A stretch of DNA of 64,000 nucleotides from G965212025 sp965237985 (lineage in GTDB: Bacteria > Pseudomonadota > Gammaproteobacteria > Poriferisulfidales > Oxydemutatoraceae), in contig OZ250161.1 in NCBI GenBank assembly GCA_965237985.1, positions 124,001-188,000 of the forward strand, given 5' to 3'. Below, piece after piece: positions 37,207 through 45,637 of the stretch (position 1 is the stretch's first letter; each line of letters begins with the position of its first letter). The notes below the pieces were generated by a model. The model was not told the DNA's origin and ran no database searches. It worked only from the letters and a program-made list of their open reading frames with translations. The translations under genes were made by a program, and so were the position numbers.

Positions 37207-38445
37207 ATGGCGAATGATATTGGCGGTCTGTTTAAAAAGTATTCGGGTACGTATTCCACGGCTCAGGGTTCCACGGCTCAGGGTGATGTGGGTCGCGAGG
37301 TGCTGGATGCCAAGGGGCAACGAAAGACGTCTCGGCACGAGTTGCGTGGTTTTGATGCTGGTGTTCCCCGAATCAGCAAGCGTGGCGGTAATTTTCTTGA
37401 CCGTGTCGTATGTTGGCTTGAAGACCGTGTTTTTTCGCTTACGAGAAGTGGGAGCCGTCTCTCGCCACGGCAAAAATCCAGCAATCAATTTGCTGCTGAT
37501 GTTGCTGAAGCACTTCGAGAAATAGACCCGGATCTGGTTGCTGAGGGTGGAGGTGGCGAGAAACATGATCTGGTGCGACGAATAGAATCTGTTCAGGTGC
37601 GGGATTTGCCACTTCGGTCAGGCTTTGTTCGCGGTATTCTTCAGGAGGTTGCGACCTTGGCGCGGAGAGCAGAGCATGGAGACAAGCTGCCAGATTTGGC
37701 CAAAAACGCTTTTCCCGTACAGGATGGAAGGCTAGGGCAACCGGCTGTCCACCCGGAAGTGGGTGCCCAAGACAATCGCGAAGCCGAAGAGGTGATCCAC
37801 CAGAATCTACCTTTGCCCCATGCACTCGGGGGTAGGGGAAATCGGCAGGAAGGTGGTGAAGATGTAGCCCGCCCTGATGGATCAGCTGAGCCTCATCAAG
37901 GAGTGCAGATTCAGCCTGTTGCTGATCAAGTTGAGGAGCCATTTAGCTTTGCGGATCTGAATGATGAACAACTTTTGGGCAGACTCAGAGAACCGGTGAA
38001 GTCTAAAATGATTATCCCAGTGCTGCGCGAACGGGGTTTATGGGCGGCGGGGGCAGGTGATGAGCAAGAGCGGGAGCAGATAGCTGATAGGATTGTCGAT
38101 GATGTGGCTAACGCGGTTGTTGCTGCTGGTAAAGGTGGTCTTGAACAGCTAAAACTTGATGCGGATGGTTCACTGGGTTTATTGAGAACTGTTGCTTCTT
38201 CTGGCCGTGAGGTCGTGGTGACTGATAGGCAACTGCAAAACAGGGCATTGAAAGCCGTAGTTGAACAACACATAGGAAGACTTTCTGCAGTCCGGTCGGT
38301 GGAGATCGTCACGGAGATAATTGACCGTCATCTTAGAGGGCGACCAGACGGTCTTAGCATGGAAAATCACGGGCAAGAGGTAGTGGATGATGAGTGGCTG
38401 GCAGTGCCAGGCGAGCAAGCTAAAGCAGTTCATACTGCCCAATAA
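37207..38445 (+). CDS. Repeat-domain family protein, copy 4 (shortened)
   Basis: A 412-aa protein with the N-terminal module (MANDIGGLFKKYSGTY, RKTSRHELRGF, NFLDRVVCWLEDRVFSLT, SGFVRGILQEVATLA). It includes an internal duplication STAQG-STAQG. An acidic linker follows, then one helical domain starting FSFADLNDEQLLGRL near residue 244. The frame ends at HTAQ-stop; the equivalent place in copy 1 reads CAA GGA, here CAA TAA. A second stop (TAA for CAA) follows nine codons later. The gene is therefore truncated by nonsense mutation. It lacks its own promoter. Confidence 0.78.
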   Translation: MANDIGGLFKKYSGTYSTAQGSTAQGDVGREVLDAKGQRKTSRHELRGFDAGVPRISKRGGNFLDRVVCWLEDRVFSLTRSGSRLSPRQKSSNQFAADVAEALREIDPDLVAEGGGGEKHDLVRRIESVQVRDLPLRSGFVRGILQEVATLARRAEHGDKLPDLAKNAFPVQDGRLGQPAVHPEVGAQDNREAEEVIHQNLPLPHALGGRGNRQEGGEDVARPDGSAEPHQGVQIQPVADQVEEPFSFADLNDEQLLGRLREPVKSKMIIPVLRERGLWAAGAGDEQEREQIADRIVDDVANAVVAAGKGGLEQLKLDADGSLGLLRTVASSGREVVVTDRQLQNRALKAVVEQHIGRLSAVRSVEIVTEIIDRHLRGRPDGLSMENHGQEVVDDEWLAVPGEQAKAVHTAQ

Positions 38446-38634
38446 AGACAGAATGATGAGTAATTATCTTTTCAAGAAATGTCTTCCGAAGGGTTTTTGA
38501 AAAGGCTCAGTGAGCAGGTAGAAGCCCAATATGTTCTTCCTCATGCTAAGGGGGTTCAGAATGGTCCGGAAAGGGAACGGATGAAAAAAATAATGACGGT
38601 GAACGCAACTGTCTGTTTTGTCGTGAATATAAAG
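38446..38634 (+). pseudogene. Remnant C-terminal domain of copy 4
   Basis: The same frame as copy 4, past two stop codons, reads FQEMSSEGFLKRLSEQVEAQ, YVLPHAK and MTVNATVCFVVNIK, matching the fifth domain of copy 2. It is cut at 38634 by the left end of the IS481-type element. Confidence 0.85.
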
Positions 38635-39608
38635 TGTAGAAGTTTAGACCCAATCTGACACATCACTCAATCAAGCTGAGCGCAGCGAAGCTTGATTGAG
38701 TGAGAGTTACCCGTTTAGATGTAATTGCAATATTAACATCCAAACAAAGAGGTAACTCTCATGATCCATACTAACGATAAAGTCATTAAATATAAAGTCG
38801 GCCTACTCAATCTGGCTGAAGAACTCGGAAACGTCTCAAAAGCCTGCAAGATGATGGGCGTATCCAGAGATACTTTCTATCGATACAAAGCCGCTGCTGA
38901 TGAAGGTGGCATTGAAGCACTTTTTGATCAAAACAGGCGTATCGCGAACCTCAAAAATAGAGTTGATCCTGCGATTGAATCCATCGTCGTTGAACACGCT
39001 CTGGAAGAACCTGCCCATGGGCAGACCCGAACCAGCAATGAGCTACGCAAAATGGGGACATATTATTTCGCCGACGGGCGTACGAAGTATTTGGTTACGC
39101 CATAACCTGGCTTGCTTTAAATGTAGAAGTTTAGACCCAATCTGACACATCACTCAATCAAGCTGAGCGCAGCGAAGCTTGATTGAGTGAGAGTTACCCG
39201 TTTAGATGTAATTGCAATATTAACATCCAAACAAAGAGGTAACTCTCATGATCCATACTAACGATAAAGTCATTAAATATAAAGTCGGCCTACTCAATCT
39301 GGCTGAAGAACTCGGAAACGTCTCAAAAGCCTGCAAGATGATGGGCGTATCCAGAGATACTTTCTATCGATACAAAGCCGCTGCTGATGAAGGTGGCATT
39401 GAAGCACTTTTTGATCAAAACAGGCGTATCGTGAACCTCAAAAATAGAGTTGATCCTGCGATTGAATCCATCGTCGTTGAACACGCTCTGGAAGAACCTG
39501 CCCATGGGCAGACCCGAACCAGCAATGAGCTACGCAAAATGGGGACATATTATTTCGCCGACGGGCGTACGAAGTATTTGGTTACGCCATAACCTGGCTT
39601 GCTTTAAA
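38635..39608 (+). mobile_element. Two tandem 487-bp partial copies of the IS481-type left end
   Basis: Units 38635-39121 and 39122-39608 each contain the left inverted repeat (TGTAGAAGTTTAGACCCAAT), the spacer, and a 114-codon start of the transposase (MIHTNDKVIKYKVGLLNLAE). They stop at CTTGCTTTAAA, where the next left end begins. The units are almost identical to each other and to the start of the complete element at 39609. All share the same frameshift (ACATATTATTTCG). Confidence 0.93.
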
Positions 39609-40833
39609 TGTAGAAGTTTAGACCCAATCTGACACATCACTCAATCAAGCTGAGCGCAGCGAAGCTTGATTGAGTGAGAGTTACCCGTTTAGATGTAATT
39701 GCAATATTAACATCCAAACAAAGAGGTAACTCTCATGATCCATACTAACGATAAAGTCATTAAATATAAAGTCGGCCTACTCAATCTGGCTGAAGAACTC
39801 GGAAACGTCTCAAAAGCCTGCAAGATGATGGGCGTATCCAGAGATACTTTCTATCGATACAAAGCCGCTGCTGATGAAGGTGGCATTGAAGCACTTTTTG
39901 ATCAAAACAGGCGTATCGTGAACCTCAAAAATAGAGTTGATCCTGCGATTGAATCCATCGTCGTTGAACACGCTCTGGAAGAACCTGCCCATGGGCAGAC
40001 CCGAACCAGCAATGAGCTACGCAAAATGGGGACATATTATTTCGCCGACGGGCGTACGAAGTATTTGGTTACGCCATAACCTGGCTTGCCTTAAAGATCG
40101 ACTCAAAGCACTATCCGATAAAGTGGCCACTGAAGGCCTGATTCTTACTGAACCTCAAGTCGCTGCCATGGAACGCAAACAAGATGACGATCAGGCCTGT
40201 GGTGAGATAGAAACAGCCCACCCTGGCTATTTGGGCTCGCAAGACACTTACTATGTGGGTATATTCAAGGATATTGACCGAGTCTATCAGCAGACGTTTG
40301 TTGATACTTACAGTAAAGTCGCTCACGCCAAGCTCTACACCACCAAAACGCCGATTACCGCCGCTGATATGCTCAATGATCGTGTGTTGCCGTTCTATGA
40401 GGAACAAGCACTTCCCATGCTGCGGATTCTCACCGACCGTGGTACAGAATATTGTGGTCGAGCTGACCAACATGATTACCAGCTCTACCTGGCTTTGAAT
40501 GATATTGAGCACACCAAAACCAAAGTCAGGTCACCGCAAACCAATGGCATTTGTGAACGCTTCCACAAGACCCTTCTCAATGAGTTTTACCAAGTGACCT
40601 TGCGTAAGAAAATCTATCAATCGATAGAAGAATTACAAATTGATCTTGACAAATGGCTCATCAAATACAATACTCAACGAACTCACCAAGGCAAAATGTG
40701 CTGTGGGAGAACGCCGATGGAAACTCTCATCGACGGCAAATCAATCTGGAAGGAAAAGTCTTTGAACTAAACTTAACCTGACAGTCGGTTGCTGATAAAC
40801 GGGTAACTGTCAGATCAAGTCTGAATTTCTACA
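39609..40833 (+). mobile_element. Complete IS481-type insertion sequence, right-facing copy
   Basis: A 1225-bp element bounded by imperfect inverted repeats: left TGTAGAAGTTTAGACCCAAT, right (complement) TGTAGAAATTCAGACTTGAT. It carries one transposase reading region. No direct target duplication is seen: the left flank belongs to the tandem units and the right flank starts inside a cassette leader. Confidence 0.9.
39735..40770 (+). pseudogene. IS481-family transposase, frameshifted
   Basis: An N-terminal helix-turn-helix region (GNVSKACKMMGVSRDTFYRY) is followed by an integrase core (HPGYLGSQDTYYVG, QTFVDTYSKVAHAK, ILTDRGTEYCG, SPQTNGICERFHKTLLNEFY) and a C-terminus with TPMETLIDGKSIW. An extra base near 40034 (ACATATTATTTCG versus ACATTTGTTTCG in the copy at 42655-43879) shifts the frame after LRKMGT. 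The catalytic region is therefore separated from the DNA-binding part. A programmed shift is unlikely because the inverted copy reads through in one frame there. Confidence 0.88.
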
Positions 40834-41293
40834 CATTAGAAAACGACCGGATGCTCGCACACGATCGATCGGGGGGGCATGACGAAGTTCCAGCAGGAAA
40901 TGCCTGAGCTAAAAAGCAAGCATCTCAAATGGGATAAAACTGGCATGATCAGGTTGCTCAGCACCGACAGAAAATTTGACACAGAGATTCTGTAGGTTTA
41001 AAATACAGGAACTGGCTGGGTTCGTGGATATTCGTCGGTGTTGTTGTATAGTAGCGGAGGGGCTGCTGGCGTGCGAATTATTGAACGATGCGGGTGCGAG
41101 AAGTGGCTGTGAGTGGTCATTCACTCTTGGGTGCTGCTGTGAGAAAAACAGCTGTGACAAGCTGTCCCGGGTATGGGGCTGATGGCCCATGTTTCAATCA
41201 AAGCAGATAAAGGCTGTTTTTCGGATTGCCGGAGCATGATGGAGCGTTCCTTGGTCGTGTTATGCATCCATGAATTGAAAACTGGAGGTAATG
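40834..41293 (+). repeat. Cassette leader, copy D
   Basis: The leader starts exactly at the end of the IS (CATTAGAAAACGACC), so its first 140 or so bases are missing. The rest, including promoter and GGAGGT, is intact and closest to leader A. Confidence 0.87.
40976..41004 (+). promoter_or_regulatory. Sigma-70 promoter in leader D
   Basis: TTGACA at 40976-40981 and TAAAAT at 40999-41004 with 17-bp spacing, identical to leader A. Confidence 0.8.
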
Positions 41294-42313
41294 ATGGCGA
41301 ATGAAATTAGTGGTCTGTTTGGGAAGTATTCGAGCACGTATGCCACAGGTCAGGGTGAGGGAGTTTGCGAAGTGATGGATGCCAAGGGGCAACGAAAGAC
41401 GTCACGATACGAGTTGCGTGGTTTTCATAATGATGTTCCCCGAATCAGCAAGCGTGGCGGCAATTTTCTTGACCGTGTCGTATGTTGGCTTGAAGACCGT
41501 GTTTTTTCGCTTACGAGAAGTGGGGAATCTCCCTCGCTACGGCAAAAATCCAGCAATCAATTTGCTTCTGATGTTGGTGAAGCACTTCGAGAAATAGACC
41601 CGGCTCTGGATGCTGATGGTAAAGATGTCTGGAAACATGATCTGGTGCGACGAATAGAATCTGTTCGGGTGCGGGATTTGCCACTTCGGTCAGGCTTTGT
41701 TCGCGGTATTCTTCAGGAGGTTGCGACCTTGGCGGGAAAGCAGAATCATGGAGACGAGCTGCCAGAGTTGGCCAGAAACGCTTTTTCCGTACAGGACGAA
41801 GAGCCAAGGCAACGAGAAGTGCAGATTCAGCCTGTTGCTGATTCAGTTGGGGGAGTATTTAGCTTTGCGAATCTGGATCGTGATCAATTTATTGAGAGAC
41901 TCAGCAAACCGGTGCAGTCTAAAATAGTTGTCCCAAAGCTGCGCGAGCTGGATTTTTTGGGGGATAGGGATGGGGCAAATGAGAAGAAATCGAAGTTCAT
42001 TTGGAGGGTTTCCAGAATGGTGGCTTACAGGATTATTGTCGCTGAGAAAGGTAGAGGTAGTGGTAGTGCATCGGCACAACGTGCTTCGGATAAAGAACTG
42101 AATTTATTGAGAATTTCTGCCGGCAGTGAAGATGACCAGGTGCCTGATGAGCAACTGCAAGCCATGGCGCTGGAGTCCGTAGTTGAACAACACCAAAAAA
42201 GTGGGGGAAGTGGGGGTGGAGACTCGTTGAAGCTGACCGTCGAGATGAATCTTGAAAAATATTTGAAAGAAGAACGGGAAGCAGGCGATCCTCCTGGCGT
42301 GGAAAATGTCTAG
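41294..42313 (+). CDS. Repeat-domain family protein, copy 5 (shortened)
   Basis: A 339-aa protein with the N-terminal module (MANEISGLFGKYSSTYATGQ, RKTSRYELRGFHNDVPRISK, NFLDRVVCWLEDRVFSLT, SGFVRGILQEVATLA). The linker is very short and one helical domain begins FSFANLDRDQFIERLSKPVQ near residue 188. The frame ends GVENV-TAG; the equivalent position in copy 2 reads GVENVEQ with GAG, so a single G-to-T change created the stop. Its promoter and ribosome-binding site are intact. Flanking IS copies in opposite orientation enclose this cassette. Confidence 0.78.
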   Translation: MANEISGLFGKYSSTYATGQGEGVCEVMDAKGQRKTSRYELRGFHNDVPRISKRGGNFLDRVVCWLEDRVFSLTRSGESPSLRQKSSNQFASDVGEALREIDPALDADGKDVWKHDLVRRIESVRVRDLPLRSGFVRGILQEVATLAGKQNHGDELPELARNAFSVQDEEPRQREVQIQPVADSVGGVFSFANLDRDQFIERLSKPVQSKIVVPKLRELDFLGDRDGANEKKSKFIWRVSRMVAYRIIVAEKGRGSGSASAQRASDKELNLLRISAGSEDDQVPDEQLQAMALESVVEQHQKSGGSGGGDSLKLTVEMNLEKYLKEEREAGDPPGVENV

Positions 42314-42654
42314 CAGTGGAGGGGGGAAGTGGATACGTCCCCCGGACTCGAACCTAGTGCTTCTGTTCTAGAAGACTTGGAGAGCCTGCTGCTACTTCTC
42401 CAGAAGTGCTGGCTCAGCTTGCTGCTGATTCAGGTGGGGGGCATTTAGCTTTGCGGATCTGGATGATGATGGATTTATGGACAGACTCAGCGAACCGGTG
42501 AAGTCTAAAATAGTTGTCCCAATCCTGTGCGCTCAGGATTTTTGGAAGGATGAGATTGTCCATGAGGTGGCTGTCAAGGTTGTTGATGCTAGAGATGGTG
42601 CTGAAAATGTAAAATATGCTGCGAATGAAACACTGGGTCTTTTGAGATGTTATG
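42314..42654 (+). pseudogene. Remnant second domain of copy 5
   Basis: After the TAG the sequence drifts out of frame. From about 42440 it reads FADLDDDGFMDRLSEPVKSK, IVVPILCAQDFWKDEIVHEV and YAANETLGLLRCYV, a family domain with an internal deletion. It ends at the right-hand IS boundary at 42655. Confidence 0.85.
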
Positions 42655-43879
42655 TGTAGAAATTCAGACTTGATCTGACAGTTACCCGTTTATCAGCAAC
42701 CGACTGTCAGGTTAAGTTTAGTTCAAAAACTTTTCCTTCCAGATTGATTTGCCGTCGATGAGAGTTTCCATCGGCGTTCTCCCACAGCACATTTTGCCTT
42801 GGTGAGTTCGTTGAGTATTGTATTTGATGAGCCATTTGTCAAGATCAATTTGTAATTCTTCTATCGATTGATAGATTTTCTTACGCAGGGTCACTTGGTA
42901 AAACTCATTGAGAAGGGTCTTGTGGAAGCGTTCACAAATGCCATTGGTTTGCGGTGACCTGACTTTGGTTTTGGTGTGCTCAATATCATTCAAAGCCAGG
43001 TAGAGCTGGTAATCATGTTGGTCAGCTCGACCACAATATTCTGTACCACGGTCGGTGAGAATCCGCAGCATGGGAAGTGCTTGTTCCTCATAGAACGGCA
43101 ACACACGATCATTGAGCATATCAGCGGCGGTAATCGGCGTTTTGGTGGTGTAGAGACTTGGCGTGAGCGACTTTACTGTAAGTATCAACAAACGTCTGCT
43201 GATAGACTCGGCCAATATCCTTGAATGTACCCACATAGGAAGTGTCTTGCGAGCCCAAATAGCCAGGGTGGGCTGTTTCTATCTCACCACAGGCCTGATC
43301 GTCATCTTGTTTGCGTTCCATGGCAGCGACTTGAGACTCAGTAAGAATCAGGCCTTCAGTAGCCACTTTATCGGATAGTGCTTTGAGTCGATCTTTAAAG
43401 CAAGCCAGGTTATGGCGTAACCAAATACTTCGTACGCCCGTCGGCGAAACAAATGTCCCCATTTTGCGTAGCTCATTGCTGGTTCGGGTCTGCCCATGGG
43501 CAGGTTCTTCCAGAGCGTGTTCAACGACGATGGATTCAATCGCAGGATCAACTCTATTTTTGAGGTTCGCGATACGCCTGTTTTGATCAAAAAGTGCTTC
43601 AATGCCACCTTCATCAGCAGCGGCTTTGTATCGCTAGAAAGTATCTCTGGATAAGCCCATCATCTTGCAGGCTTTTGAGACGTTTCCGAGTTCTTCAGCC
43701 AGATTGAGTAGGCCGACTTTATATTTAATGACTTTATCGTTAGTATGGATCATGAGAGTTACCTCTTTGTTTGGATATTAATATTGCAATGACATCTAAA
43801 CGGGTAACTCTCACTCAATCAAGCTTCGCTGCGCTCAGCTTGATTCAGTGATGTGTCAGATTGGGTCTAAACTTCTACA
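42655..43879 (-). mobile_element. IS481-type insertion sequence, left-facing copy
   Basis: A second 1225-bp copy, inverted relative to that at 39609-40833, with the same ends. It immediately follows the remains of copy 5 and is followed by element R. No target duplication is apparent. Confidence 0.9.
42718..43753 (-). pseudogene. IS481-family transposase with stop and frameshift
   Basis: This copy reads correctly through LRKMGTFVSPTGVRSIWLRH, where the other copies are frameshifted. It carries a TAG in place of a Tyr codon (DTF-stop-RYKAAADE, near 43633). A 1-bp insertion near 43157 (GCCAAGTCTCTACACC for GCCAAGCTCTACACC) then shifts the catalytic part. It is therefore independently inactivated. 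Confidence 0.88.
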
Positions 43880-44193
43880 GCTTAAGCCATGGCAAATGGG
43901 TTTGGCTGACGTTGTCTTGATTTCAAGCTCAGGGTCGGTGGTCAGCTTGTCAGTCTTGTAAGCGTTTGTCGACGAGTTTGAGCATTGTCCCTGCGATAAA
44001 ATTCGTAAAAACCTCCAGGAATGGTGTGGTTGAACGGTGATTTTGGCCAGCTGTCGGTTTGCGGCGTATTTATCGGACCACCATCAGAAAATCTGGCGTC
44101 AGGCACCCGATGAAACTTTTTCACCCAACACCGGTTACTCCGTGTGGAGTATCGTTCCCCGGTTGCTTTCTCCCCGTTCAACTCTGAACATTG
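43880..44193. repeat. Dispersed element R, copy 2
   Basis: Second copy of the 315-bp element at 35102-35416, with scattered substitutions. Its right end is cut by the rve-type IS (TGTGAATAGG from 44192). A 79-codon minus-strand frame is open here but not in copy 1, so a gene is not supported. Confidence 0.8.
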
Positions 44194-45398
44194 TGAATAG
44201 GTTCAGATAGATGTGAGACTCCGGCGGTTACTCTGCAGCCCGCGAAGCGCGCCCTTATGGAGCGCTGTAGCGAGCGGGCCGTTGCCGATTGCATTGGCGT
44301 AAATGGCCTCGGAAGATAGGTGTTGATGAAACGACCCAACCTTCCGGAGGCCAATATGCAAATCCATGGATTGCACAAGAACGTTTATAGACTTTAGGCC
44401 TACGCCCGTACACAGGAATGTCTTGATGTCTATCGACAACAACATAAAGACAAGGTGCGGCGATGGAATGACCTGAAAGCCGAGGGGGTCAGCGATGAGA
44501 AGTGCCAATACTTTGTCGGCATCTCGCGCGCATCCTATTACCGTTACAGGCAGGTTTTGCATGACCTTGAGCGGGGTATTGTGCCGCCGTCGAAACGACC
44601 AAGGCGGGTCAACAAACCTCTGTGGGGGGAGGCCGATTTACAGCTCGTGCTGCGGGTCCGGCGCGAAAACCCGACCTATGGCAAAGAAAAGATCGCGGTT
44701 ATTCTTCAACGCGATCACGGCGCCTCTATCAGCACCAGTACGGTCGGGCGGATCCTGAAGCGATTAGTTCGACAGGGGATTGATCCAAAAGTCGCTGTCA
44801 GCACCGCGCCCGAAGAGGAAGCGAGACTTTCGAAAATCCCATGCCCGGCCCTGGACCTACAAAGATTATGGCAAAATGCACCTGTGCGAACGGGTCCAGG
44901 TCGATCACATGACAGTGCACAAAAACGGCGTCACCTGCAAACACTTCCAAGCCTGGGAGCGCTGCTCAAAGTTTATTCATGCGCAAGTTTATTCAAACGC
45001 CAAAGCAACCTCTGCCAAAAGGTTCCTGACCGAACTTGTCGAGAAGGCCCCTTTCACGATCTGCTCCATACAGGTCGATGGCGGATCGGAGTTCATGGCC
45101 GAATTCGAGACCGCCTGCCAGGAACTCACCATCGAACTTATCGTCCTGCCGCCAAGCAAACCGACCTACAACGGCGGCGTCGAACGGGGAAACCGAACCT
45201 TCAAAGAAGAATTCTATTACCGAGCTGACCTGCTCGCAGATTCCATTGGGGCCATCAGATATGAACTCAAAAATGCCGTCCTCAAATACAACACATACCG
45301 GCCGCACAAAAACTTGAACGGGAAGACACCAATGGCCTATATTCACAACACCTTCTCCGAGGTCGGTAAGATGTCTCAGATCATGTGAACCATTACAA
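44192..45398 (+). mobile_element. Second rve-type insertion sequence, about 1.2 kb
   Basis: The probable ends are TGTGAATAGGTTCAGATAGA on the left and, on the complement of the right, TTGTAATGGTTCACATGATC, an imperfect inverted-repeat pair. Between them lies one integrase-core transposase pseudogene. The 44220-44280 stretch has self-complementary sequence (GCGAAGCGCGC). The family resembles IS481/IS3-type elements common in alphaproteobacteria; the exact group is not established here. Confidence 0.7.
44356..45388 (+). pseudogene. Integrase-core transposase with stop and frameshift
   Basis: From the ATG at 44356 the frame reads QIHGLHKNVYRL, hits TAG, then continues AYARTQECLDVYRQQHKDKV, RRWNDLKAEGVSDEKCQYFV, RASYYRYRQVLHDLERG and RENPTYGKEKIAVILQRDHG. 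Near 44790 it shifts frame into RKSHARPWTYKDYGKMHLCE, RVQVDHMTVHKNGVTCKHFQ, IQVDGGSEFMAEFETACQEL, PSKPTYNGGVERGNRTFKEE and YNTYRPHKNLNGKTPMAYI. The DDE residues are present (VDHMT, QVDGG, ERGNRTFKEE), but the gene is not translatable as one protein. Confidence 0.87.
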
Positions 45399-45637
45399 TT
45401 CCAGAGACGGCCAATTTTGTTTTAAGGAGTCTGAGAAACAAGTGCCGAAGCAAATTTGCAGAATGGCTATACACAACTGCTCCGGGTGTCATTCTCACCT
45501 GGCAAAAGACTTCCAGTGCTATCTGTAGTTCATCTGTTTTTTGCCTTCAGGCAAAGAAGCATTATCGAAGCTGCTTTTGTAGAAATCAGCTAAAGTGGCT
45601 GTTTACGCTTTAGAAAACTACAATTGTGGCTGGTGTT

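Noticed and set aside
39735..40770. Programmed frameshift in the IS481-type transposase
   Set aside because: The inverted copy reads through the same place in a single frame, so the extra base is a mutation. No slippery heptamer is present.
26300..45398. Diversity-generating retroelement as explanation for varied repeat proteins
   Set aside because: No reverse transcriptase and no template/variable repeat pair with adenine-directed changes. Differences between copies are ordinary substitutions and indels.
45538..45556. Perfect hairpin TTTGCCTTCAGGCAAA as lysS terminator
   Set aside because: On the lysS strand the stem is followed by A residues and not by a T-run, so it does not meet the terminator pattern.
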